Source: Candidatus Desulfofervidaceae bacterium (lineage in GTDB: Bacteria; Desulfobacterota; Desulfofervidia; Desulfofervidales; Desulfofervidaceae). From it: a DNA stretch of 11,949 nucleotides. The position numbers and the translations under genes were made by a program. Of this stretch, positions 1 to 6,184 are shown in pieces (the first letter of the stretch is position 1; each line of letters opens with the position of its first letter). The notes under the pieces were generated by a model. The model worked only from the letters and a program-made list of their open reading frames with translations, made no database searches and was not told the DNA's origin. The DNA lies in NCBI GenBank assembly GCA_021160485.1, contig JAGHCL010000119.1:1-11949 (forward strand). Reading direction: 5' to 3'.

Positions 1-87
1 CTTTTCCACCTGCTTTGCTCACAACCCGGCTTTGGTTTGCTACCTACTTTTACTTAGTAATCAAAAATTTGCGGCTTTAAACAAAAT

Positions 88-116
88 TTGACGTTTGCTT
101 CTCTTTTTTGTATTCT
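88..116 (+). promoter_or_regulatory. Possible sigma70-type promoter upstream of the small membrane protein
   Basis: TTGACG (88-93) and TATTCT (111-116) are separated by 17 bases: a near-perfect -35 box with a moderate -10 box. Transcription from here would leave a leader of about 150 bases before the ATG at 272. The background is very AT-rich, so a chance match is quite possible. Apart from this and the palindrome at 236-245, I see no gene or RNA structure in 1-271. Confidence 0.35.
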
Positions 117-235
117 GAGAAGGCATTAATCTAATAAATAAAAAACAAACCTGGGTAAAAATTTTGATACAACAATGGTCCAAAAGCATTGCATAAAAGA
201 TGTTTGTTCATTTTAATTAGATATACACTTATGCT

Positions 236-245
236 TTTGCGCAAA
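236..245. promoter_or_regulatory. Perfect 10-base palindrome, possible operator
   Basis: TTTGCGCAAA is its own reverse complement and lies about 26 bases before the start codon at 272, where a repressor or dimeric regulator could bind. No regulator is identifiable from the sequence, and a single 10-base palindrome is weak evidence on its own. Confidence 0.3.
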
Positions 246-271
246 GGATACCTATATCTGAGGCAAGATCT

Positions 272-565
272 ATGAAACTTTGGTTTGTAGCGATTATGGT
301 TTTTATTTTAAATTTGCCCTTTGGTTATTGGCGAGCTAGCACCAAAAAGTTTTCATCTCAATGGTTCCTGTCGGTTCACATTCCCGTTCCCTTTGTTATT
401 GCCTTTCGGGTATTTTCAGGCTTGGGTTGGCGATTTATTACCTTTCCTATCTTAATAGGAGCCTTTTTCTCCGGTCAGCTTATTGGAGGAAAAGTGTATA
501 GATGGCGAATAAACAATGGCAGGAAATCAGAGATTTCAATTATAACACCCAAACACAAAAACTAA
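272..565 (+). CDS. Small hydrophobic membrane protein of unknown function
   Basis: A 97-residue protein I cannot assign to a named family. It appears to have three membrane segments: residues 1-18, about 33-50 and about 54-73. These are followed by a basic, hydrophilic C-terminal tail (KVYRWRINNGRK and beyond), which should face the cytoplasm. Notable motifs are LPFGYWR (15-21), HIPVPF (36-41) and GQLIGG (68-73); the fixed Pro/Gly/aromatic pattern looks like a conserved small integral membrane family rather than a random frame. The ATG at 272 has only a weak purine stretch (AGGCAAG) upstream. It precedes hflX on the same strand by 70 bases, but hflX has its own promoter, so co-transcription is optional. 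Function unknown; reality of the gene fairly likely. Confidence 0.65.
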   Translation: MKLWFVAIMVFILNLPFGYWRASTKKFSSQWFLSVHIPVPFVIAFRVFSGLGWRFITFPILIGAFFSGQLIGGKVYRWRINNGRKSEISIITPKHKN

Positions 566-579
566 GCCTATTTCTCTTC

Positions 580-608
580 TTGCCATACAGACAATCAGTA
601 GTTATTAT
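580..608 (+). promoter_or_regulatory. Sigma70-type promoter for hflX
   Basis: TTGCCA (580-585) and TATTAT (603-608) have the optimal 17-base spacer, each matching the consensus at five of six positions. Transcription would start near 615, giving a leader of about 20 bases that just contains the Shine-Dalgarno at 622-628. Its position in the gap after the upstream stop codon makes it the best promoter candidate in the window. It probably drives hflX and the three genes behind it. Confidence 0.55.
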
Positions 609-621
609 ATATAAAAATATT

Positions 622-638
622 AAGGAGGTATTTATATT
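622..638 (+). promoter_or_regulatory. Strong ribosome binding site that fixes an ATT start for hflX
   Basis: AAGGAGG (622-628) is a full-strength Shine-Dalgarno. Seven bases after it, in the hflX frame, stands ATT (636-638), followed by codons for PKVFG, the usual beginning of long HflX proteins. The frame is closed upstream by TAA at 621. It contains no ATG, GTG or TTG until 795, so the initiation signal itself points to ATT at 636 (or, with too short a spacing, ATT at 630). Confidence 0.7.
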
Positions 639-2333
639 CCTAAAGTTTTTGGCGATTTACAGGGCTTAAAACCCAGTCAGGTTAAACGGTTAGAAAAAAT
701 CTATCATCGTCGTATCCCACCGGGTGAAGTTATTACTTTAGAATTAACCCGTTATATAAGTGAGCTCTCCTTTGAAATTAGCCGGCAGATTGGTTTGCTT
801 ATTGATCGGAGCGGACAAATAGAGTTTGTCATTGTTGGAAATCAGCGGGGTATTTTTATCCCTGATTTAAGCAAATACCGCAGTGGTCTCGCCCGTTTGC
901 GGGGATTAAGGTGTGTCCATACTCACTTAAATCAGGAAGGTTTGAGCGAGGACGATTTAACAGATTTGGCCTTATTACGTCTGGATTTGATGTGTGCAGT
1001 TACGATGGATGGCAAACGAGGTTTGCCTCTTTTCTATCACATTGCTCACCTGTTACCGGTGAATAAAAATGGTCAAGGTTGGCATATTTTAGCACCAATT
1101 CAATATGGCAGACTAGACTTAGACTTTACCAAATTGATAGATGCCCTGGAGGAAGAATTTCAGCGAAGGCAAAGAGCACATTCTATTGAAAAAACCAAAG
1201 ATAGAGCTTTTTTAATTCATGTAGCTACTGGTCCTAAATCTGAAGCTGAAGAATCCTTAACTGAGTTAACTGAACTGGCCAAAACCGCAGGCGTGGAAGT
1301 AATAGATAAAATCATCCAAACCCGACGGCAGATAAACCCTAAGTTCTTCATCGGTAAGGGCAAACTGACAGAAATTGCCATTCGGGCCTTACAGGTTGGG
1401 GCTGATTTGCTCATCTTTGACCACGAGCTCAATCCTTCTCAGGTAAAGGCCATTACTGGTTTTACAGACCTGCGGGTTATAGACCGCACTCAACTTATTC
1501 TGGACCTCTTTGCTCAAAGGGCGAAAAGTAGAGAGGGTAAAATTCAAGTAGAAATGGCTCAACTAAAATACCTCTTGCCTCGTCTGGTCAAACAAGATGC
1601 CTCCATGTCACGGCTCGCCGGTGGAATTGGGGGAAGGGGACCTGGTGAAACAAAGCTAGAAATAGATAGACGGCGGACAAAAGAGCGTCTTCACCGTTTG
1701 CAAAAAGAGCTAAAGGCCATTCGGAGGCAACGTTCACAAAGACGCATTAAGCGGCGGCGTAGTGATTTACCCGTTATTTCTATTATCGGTTATACCAATG
1801 CCGGTAAATCCACCCTTTTAAATACCTTAACCCGGAGTAAAGTCCTGGCAGAAAACAGGCTTTTTGCCACTTTAGATCCTACCAGTCGACGTTTGCGTTT
1901 TCCCAGTGAAAGAGAAGCCATCATTACAGATACGGTTGGATTTATCCGGAACTTACCTAAAGACTTAATGGAAGCCTTTGCCGCCACCTTAGAGGAGCTT
2001 CAAGATGCACATCTTTTGCTTCACTTAATAGACATAAGCAATCCTCACTTTGCTGAGCATATTAAGGTAGTAGAAGATATCTTAAGACAATTGAACTTAC
2101 ATCGTATTCCTGTTTTAAGGGTATTTAGCAAAATGGACCTAGTAGCTCCTGATTATGTAGAAAGACAGTGTCAGCGTTACGATGCCATTGCCATTTCTGC
2201 TCTGCAACCTTCTACTTTACTTCCTTTGTTAAAAAAGATAGAAGTAGTTTTAGGCAAATTGCCCTATTTTAAATTTTCTTTAAAAACAAAAGCCCAAGAA
2301 TCGTCCCAATTTATCACTCTTGACTTTCACTAA
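636..2333 (+). CDS. hflX: GTPase HflX, long form, with ATT start
   Basis: HflX is a ribosome-associated GTPase that splits stalled or heat-damaged 70S ribosomes and binds the 50S subunit. From ATT 636 the protein has 565 residues. Residues 1 to about 190 are the N-terminal extension of long HflX forms (PKVFG near the start, then GLKPSQ and RRIPPGE). The HflX core follows, with the glycine-rich GGRGPGETK at about 332-340, a basic coiled segment after it, and the G domain: G1 GYTNAGKST 385-393, G2 region FATLDPTSR 410-418, G3 DTVGF 432-436, G4 SKMD 498-501, G5 ISAL 520-523. G4 has Ser where Asn is usual, which may weaken guanine specificity. The first conventional start, TTG at 795, would remove 53 family-typical residues and lacks a comparable ribosome site, so I reject it. 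First gene of a likely operon with the metallopeptidase and ktrBA. Family certain; start well supported. Confidence 0.95.
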   Translation: MPKVFGDLQGLKPSQVKRLEKIYHRRIPPGEVITLELTRYISELSFEISRQIGLLIDRSGQIEFVIVGNQRGIFIPDLSKYRSGLARLRGLRCVHTHLNQEGLSEDDLTDLALLRLDLMCAVTMDGKRGLPLFYHIAHLLPVNKNGQGWHILAPIQYGRLDLDFTKLIDALEEEFQRRQRAHSIEKTKDRAFLIHVATGPKSEAEESLTELTELAKTAGVEVIDKIIQTRRQINPKFFIGKGKLTEIAIRALQVGADLLIFDHELNPSQVKAITGFTDLRVIDRTQLILDLFAQRAKSREGKIQVEMAQLKYLLPRLVKQDASMSRLAGGIGGRGPGETKLEIDRRRTKERLHRLQKELKAIRRQRSQRRIKRRRSDLPVISIIGYTNAGKSTLLNTLTRSKVLAENRLFATLDPTSRRLRFPSEREAIITDTVGFIRNLPKDLMEAFAATLEELQDAHLLLHLIDISNPHFAEHIKVVEDILRQLNLHRIPVLRVFSKMDLVAPDYVERQCQRYDAIAISALQPSTLLPLLKKIEVVLGKLPYFKFSLKTKAQESSQFITLDFH

Positions 2334-2377
2334 GAGGATGGTTAAAAACCAAATAGAATGTTTTAAGGGAGGTAAGG

Positions 2378-3076
2378 ATGTTCTTTTTTGACCCTCTGTA
2401 TTTTTTACTTATTGCACCAGCTTTTTTGCTTTCTATTATTGCCCAGATTTGGGTGAAAAGTGCCTATAATAAGTATTCACAAACACCTAATATGCGGGGC
2501 CTTTCAGGGGCCGAAGCGGCTGATTATATGTTACGTGCAAAAGGAGTGCATGATGTACGCATAGAAATAAGCTCTGGTCTTTTGAGTGACCATTATGATC
2601 CAAGGGATAAGACTTTACGGCTCTCACCTGAGGTATATCAAGGACGAACAATTGCTGCCATCGGTATTGCCTGTCACGAAGCTGGCCATGCTTTACAACA
2701 TGCCTTTGGTTATGCACCCTTAAGATTGAGAACTGCTTTAGTGCCTATCACTATGATTGGCTCAAATTTAGCCTGGCCTCTATTGTTTATCGGATTTATC
2801 TTCCATGCCTTAACTCTCATCAAATTGGGCATTTTGTTCTTTTCTGGTGCCGTGCTTTTTCAACTAGTGACTTTACCGGTAGAGTTCAATGCCAGCTTCC
2901 GTGCTCTGGCGGCTATCAAGGAAACTGGTCTCCTTACTGCTGATGAGTTTTCAGGAGCAAAACAGGTGTTGACCGCTGCTGCAATGACTTATGTGGCTGC
3001 TGCCGCCGCCGCTATTCTGCAATTACTTTATTTCTTGCTACGGGCAGGACTGTTAGGTAGAAACCACGAAGATTAA
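2378..3076 (+). CDS. Membrane zinc metallopeptidase, YugP family
   Basis: A 232-residue integral membrane protein of the YugP-type neutral zinc metallopeptidases (Pfam Zn_peptidase_2). An N-terminal membrane segment covers about 7-25. The family signature DHYDPRDKTLRLS (71-83) follows, then the zinc and catalytic motif HEAGH (100-104). Two further hydrophobic stretches follow (about 121-166), with FNAS after a Glu (E169) that is the likely third zinc ligand. An alanine-rich C-terminal segment (about 199-220) is probably another helix. The substrate is unknown; family members are thought to act in membrane protein quality control. A strong site AAGGGAGG (2365-2372) precedes the ATG. Only one base separates its stop from ktrB, so the two are probably translationally coupled. 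In Bacillus yugP also sits beside a potassium channel gene (yugO), a suggestive but unproven link. Confidence 0.88.
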   Translation: MFFFDPLYFLLIAPAFLLSIIAQIWVKSAYNKYSQTPNMRGLSGAEAADYMLRAKGVHDVRIEISSGLLSDHYDPRDKTLRLSPEVYQGRTIAAIGIACHEAGHALQHAFGYAPLRLRTALVPITMIGSNLAWPLLFIGFIFHALTLIKLGILFFSGAVLFQLVTLPVEFNASFRALAAIKETGLLTADEFSGAKQVLTAAAMTYVAAAAAAILQLLYFLLRAGLLGRNHED

Positions 3077-3077
3077 A

Positions 3078-4424
3078 ATGCGTTCTTTGTTTAAAAATCC
3101 CTCTCCGCCAGCCATTCTGGCCTTTTCCTTTTTCGCCCTTATTACCATAGGGGCCTTTTTGCTCTATATGCCCTTTACTCATTTTGGTAATTTGTCCTAT
3201 ATTGATGCTTTATTTACCGCTACTTCTGCTGTTTGCGTGACAGGGCTTGTGGTAGTAGATACAGGCACAAAGTTTACTTTCTGGGGACAGATTATTATTA
3301 TCACCCTCATCCAGCTCGGAGGTCTGGGGTTAATGACCTTTTCTACCATCGTCCTGTTACTCTTAGGAAAGTCTCCCTCTCTCAAAGGAAGATTAGTAGT
3401 CCAGGATACCCTCACATATGGTCCGACCAAAAATCTTTTTTCTTTAGTAAAAGCTGTATTGGCATTCACTTTCATCACCGAAGCCATTGGGAGTCTTATC
3501 CTTACTCTCCACTGGCATCGTGTTTTCCCCTGGCCAAAGGCCCTTTTTTATGGCATTTTCCACGCTATTTCTGCCTTTTGTAATGCTGGTTTTTCCCTGT
3601 TTTCCAATAGCCTTGAAGGCTTTAACACAGATTTTGTGGTTCTATTGACTATTGCCTTTTTACTTATCCTGGGAGGAATAGGATTTCTAGTAGTAAATGA
3701 ATGTATTGCCCGTTTATACGCCCAAAAACACCGTTTCTCTCTTCACTCTAAGTTGACTTTAATCACAACCACTTATTTAATAATAGCCGGCACCCTTTTA
3801 TTCCTCCTTTTTGAAAACACCAATGCGCTGCGTGGGCTTACCCCGTCACAAAAAATAGCCAATGCCTTTTTTCAAGCTGTAACCCCTCGCACGGCTGGGT
3901 TCAACAGTCTTTCCATTCCTCATCTTACAGACGCCAGTTTATTCTTGCTCATTATCTTGATGTTTATTGGCGCTTCACCTGGTTCCTGTGGTGGTGGTAT
4001 AAAAACCACCACCTTTGCTGTATTCCTAAATGTCCTCTGGAATAAACTAAAGGGGCGGGAAAAAGTGCACATTCTGCATCATACTTTACCAGAAGAGGCA
4101 GTAGACAGAGCATTTTCTATCACTGCTCTATCTGCTTTTCTAGTTATCATTTGTGTCGTCTTACTTATGCTGACACAAAAATATGGCATCCCTCATGTGA
4201 GTAAAACATTCTTTCTGGATTATCTTTTTGAAACCGTTTCCGCTTTTGGTACAGTGGGACTTTCCACCGGTGTAACCCCTTCATTGAATACATGGGGAAA
4301 GGGTATTATTATTTTACTGATGTTCATTGGCAGAGTGGGACCACTCACCATCGTTCATTTAGTGAAAATAGAAGAAGTAACTAAACGCTACCAATATGCA
4401 GAAGAAAATGTTATGATTGGTTAG
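3078..4424 (+). CDS. ktrB: Potassium uptake channel subunit, TrkH/KtrB family
   Basis: The 448-residue membrane pore of a Trk/Ktr K+ uptake system. It shows the four-fold M-P-M architecture, with a selectivity-filter glycine in each repeat: CVTGL (53-57), CNAGF (168-172), RTAGF (271-275) and GTVGLSTG (391-398). The flexible intramembrane gate loop GASPGSCGGGIKTTT (298-312) is present, as is the conserved Arg in the last helix (GRVGP, 418-422). Length is close to that of KtrB, and its partner downstream is a single-RCK protein, so a Ktr-type complex is more likely than E. coli-type TrkH. There is no separate Shine-Dalgarno: the ATG follows the metallopeptidase stop after one base, so initiation probably relies on coupling. 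Ion preference (K+ alone or Na+-dependent) cannot be told from sequence. Confidence 0.95.
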   Translation: MRSLFKNPSPPAILAFSFFALITIGAFLLYMPFTHFGNLSYIDALFTATSAVCVTGLVVVDTGTKFTFWGQIIIITLIQLGGLGLMTFSTIVLLLLGKSPSLKGRLVVQDTLTYGPTKNLFSLVKAVLAFTFITEAIGSLILTLHWHRVFPWPKALFYGIFHAISAFCNAGFSLFSNSLEGFNTDFVVLLTIAFLLILGGIGFLVVNECIARLYAQKHRFSLHSKLTLITTTYLIIAGTLLFLLFENTNALRGLTPSQKIANAFFQAVTPRTAGFNSLSIPHLTDASLFLLIILMFIGASPGSCGGGIKTTTFAVFLNVLWNKLKGREKVHILHHTLPEEAVDRAFSITALSAFLVIICVVLLMLTQKYGIPHVSKTFFLDYLFETVSAFGTVGLSTGVTPSLNTWGKGIIILLMFIGRVGPLTIVHLVKIEEVTKRYQYAEENVMIG

Positions 4425-4433
4425 GAGAATACT

Positions 4434-5090
4434 ATGCGTGTTGCTGTATTTGGACTAGGAATTTTTGGTAGAAATGTGGCCAAGGCCCTGTTTGAAAAAG
4501 GGCATGAGGTCATTGCAGTAGACCAAGAAAAGGACTTGATTCAGAAAGCGCAGGAATATGCTACCCAAGCCATTGTCGCCAATTGCACAGATCGGGAGTT
4601 GTTGGAAAATCTAGGTTTAAATACAGTGGATCTGGCCGTTGTTAGTTTGGGAGAAAACCTGAGTGCCAGTATTTTACTTACTCTTTATTTGAGAGAAATG
4701 GAAGTAAAACAAATTATTGTAAAGGCAGTAAACGAAGATCACCAAAAGATTCTGGAAATGGTAGGAGCTACAAAGGTAATATTCCCTGAAAGAGATATGG
4801 CCATTAAACTGGCAGCGAGTCTGGATACGCCTAATGTGTTGGATTATCTACCTCTTTCTCAAGAATACCAGGTAATAGAAATGGCAGCACCTAAAGCCTT
4901 TGTTGATAAAAGCTTAAAGGATTTAGACTTGCGGCGTAAATACGGCATTCAGGTAATTGCTGTGAGAGAAAGTGGATCCGATACCGTCCACTGCCTTTTT
5001 TCGCCAGAGTTTAAGATAAAAGAAGGCGATATTCTCATTATCTTGGGCAAGGTTGAAGATATAGAAAAAGTAAAAAAACTAGTGAGTTAG
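4434..5090 (+). CDS. ktrA: Potassium uptake regulatory subunit, TrkA/KtrA (RCK) protein
   Basis: A cytoplasmic nucleotide-binding gating ring subunit that controls the KtrB pore. The N-terminal RCK domain (1 to about 130) has a Rossmann fold with GLGIFG (7-12) and an acidic residue (D30) at the end of the second strand, where the ribose of NAD(H) or an adenine nucleotide binds. A TrkA_C domain (about 135-218) follows. At 218 residues it holds one RCK unit, like Bacillus KtrA and unlike the double-length E. coli TrkA, so it should form an octameric ring. GGAG just upstream of the ATG overlaps the ktrB stop region, with 9 bases between the genes. The gene is convergent with trpS, separated by four bases. 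Confidence 0.94.
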   Translation: MRVAVFGLGIFGRNVAKALFEKGHEVIAVDQEKDLIQKAQEYATQAIVANCTDRELLENLGLNTVDLAVVSLGENLSASILLTLYLREMEVKQIIVKAVNEDHQKILEMVGATKVIFPERDMAIKLAASLDTPNVLDYLPLSQEYQVIEMAAPKAFVDKSLKDLDLRRKYGIQVIAVRESGSDTVHCLFSPEFKIKEGDILIILGKVEDIEKVKKLVS

Positions 5091-5094
5091 GAAA

Positions 5095-6078
5095 TTAAAT
5101 TCCCACGGCTGCTTTTGCTTCCTCTAAACTAGCACGTGCTACCATTTGGGCCTTTTTAATCCCAAACTCTACAATTTCTTTCAGTTCACCTGCGTGTGTT
5201 TCGTAATAATGGCGTCTTTCCTGATGAGGAAGTATTCCTTGAATGAGATTCTCTGCCAGACATTTTTTACATTCTACGCATCCTATCTTGGCGTTTTTAC
5301 AGTCCTCTTCAATCTGAGCCACTGTTTCTGCCGGTGTATAAATTTTATGAAAAGAGAACACATTGCAAATATCGGGATGACCTGGATCACTCTTACGTAA
5401 ACGTGATTTATCTGTAAACATCTGGCTTACCTTCTCTTTTATCACTTCCGGTGAGTCAGAAAGATAAATGGCATTATGATAACTTTTACTCATTTTGCGG
5501 CCGTCAATCCCTAGTAACTTTGGCACCTCGGCCAGCAATGGTTCAGGAAGAGGAAAAACTTCTTTTTTGTAAAGATAATTGAATCGACGGGCAATCTCGC
5601 GGGTAAGTTCTATATGAGGTAGTTGATCCACACCTACGGGAACAAGATGGGCTTTGTAAATCAAAATATCAGCTGCCTGCAACACAGGATAGCCTAGAAA
5701 GCCATAAGTATTTAGATCCTTTTCTATTAATTCTTTTCGCTGTTCTTTGTAAGTAGGATTTCTCTCCAGCCAAGGTAAAGGTGTAATCATAGAAAATAAA
5801 AGATGCAACTCGGTGTGCTCTGGGACTTTAGACTGGATAAATATAGTGGCCTTCTCGGGATCAAGGCCAGCACTTAGCCAGTCTATAAGCATCTCCCAGG
5901 TGTATTCCTGAACATGACTTGCATCTTGGTAATCACTGGTTAAAGCATGCCAGTCAGCTACAAAGAAATAGCATTCATATTGTTCCTGGAGTCGTTTCCA
6001 GTTAGCCAGGGCTCCGTGTAAGTTTCCCAGATGCAATTTACCCGTAGGACGCATACCACTCAAGACCCGTTTTTTCAA
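5095..6078 (-). CDS. trpS: Tryptophanyl-tRNA synthetase with Fe-S-type cysteine motif
   Basis: Charges tRNA-Trp with tryptophan using ATP; a class I, dimeric cytoplasmic enzyme. At 327 residues it has the normal bacterial length. The HIGH-type motif is HLGN (16-19) within GMRPTGKLHLGNLHG (8-22), and the KMSKS loop is exact at 195-199. Start is TTG at 6078, six bases after AGGAGG on the minus strand. In the C-terminal half, cysteines stand at 238, 260, 267 and 270, with an extra one at 273. The spacing C-x21-C-x6-C-x2-C is almost that of Thermotoga maritima TrpRS, which holds a [4Fe-4S] cluster near the anticodon-binding region (family knowledge from memory). No T-box or leader peptide is visible; the leader is too short. 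Transcribed divergently from the COG0212 gene. Confidence 0.96.
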   Translation of the reverse strand: MKKRVLSGMRPTGKLHLGNLHGALANWKRLQEQYECYFFVADWHALTSDYQDASHVQEYTWEMLIDWLSAGLDPEKATIFIQSKVPEHTELHLLFSMITPLPWLERNPTYKEQRKELIEKDLNTYGFLGYPVLQAADILIYKAHLVPVGVDQLPHIELTREIARRFNYLYKKEVFPLPEPLLAEVPKLLGIDGRKMSKSYHNAIYLSDSPEVIKEKVSQMFTDKSRLRKSDPGHPDICNVFSFHKIYTPAETVAQIEEDCKNAKIGCVECKKCLAENLIQGILPHQERRHYYETHAGELKEIVEFGIKKAQMVARASLEEAKAAVGI

Positions 6079-6091
6079 AACCCCCCTCCTT

Positions 6092-6121
6092 TTATAATGC
6101 AGTTTCTTATAATGCAGTTTC
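6092..6121. repeat. Perfect 15-base tandem duplication in the trpS leader/promoter
   Basis: TTATAATGCAGTTTC occurs twice without gap or mismatch (6092-6106 and 6107-6121). On the minus strand each copy reads GAAACTGCATTATAA and offers a TATAA-type -10 box (TATAAG at 6111-6106, TATAAA at 6096-6091) with a TG just upstream. The repeat starts only one base from the trpS Shine-Dalgarno. Only the distal copy leaves room for a leader that includes it. I see no good -35 box. It may be a recent slippage duplication of the trpS -10 region. Confidence 0.7.
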
Positions 6122-6146
6122 AGCAGATTTGCCTATTTCATAGGGC

Positions 6147-6175
6147 TTGCCGTTTAAAAACATAAATGTTTAAAT
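6147..6175 (+). promoter_or_regulatory. Weak promoter candidate with a dyad, upstream of the COG0212 gene
   Basis: TTGCCG (6147-6152) and TTAAAT (6170-6175) are 17 bases apart. The -10 box is poor. The inverted repeat AAACAT-AA-ATGTTT (6158-6171) lies between and overlaps the -10. Transcription would begin close to 6182, so the mRNA could start almost at the ATG at 6185. That would fit the absence of a Shine-Dalgarno, but the evidence is thin. Confidence 0.25.
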
Positions 6176-6184
6176 GTGTCAAGT

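Noticed and set aside
1..81. Short open frames entering from the left edge of the window, for example one ending in LVIKNLRL
   Set aside because: Under 30 codons, with no recognisable motif and several frames equally open in AT-rich DNA; cannot be told from chance.
222..227. TATACA as a -10 box for the 272-565 gene
   Set aside because: No -35-like hexamer at 16-18 bases; nearest TTGTTC is only 12 bases away.
795..2333. hflX starting at TTG 795
   Set aside because: It removes 53 residues typical of long HflX and has no ribosome site, whereas AAGGAGG lies upstream at 622.
5091..5104. Imperfect palindrome GGAAATTAAATTCC between ktrA and trpS as a terminator
   Set aside because: Central mismatch, no loop and no U-tract; it overlaps the trpS stop.
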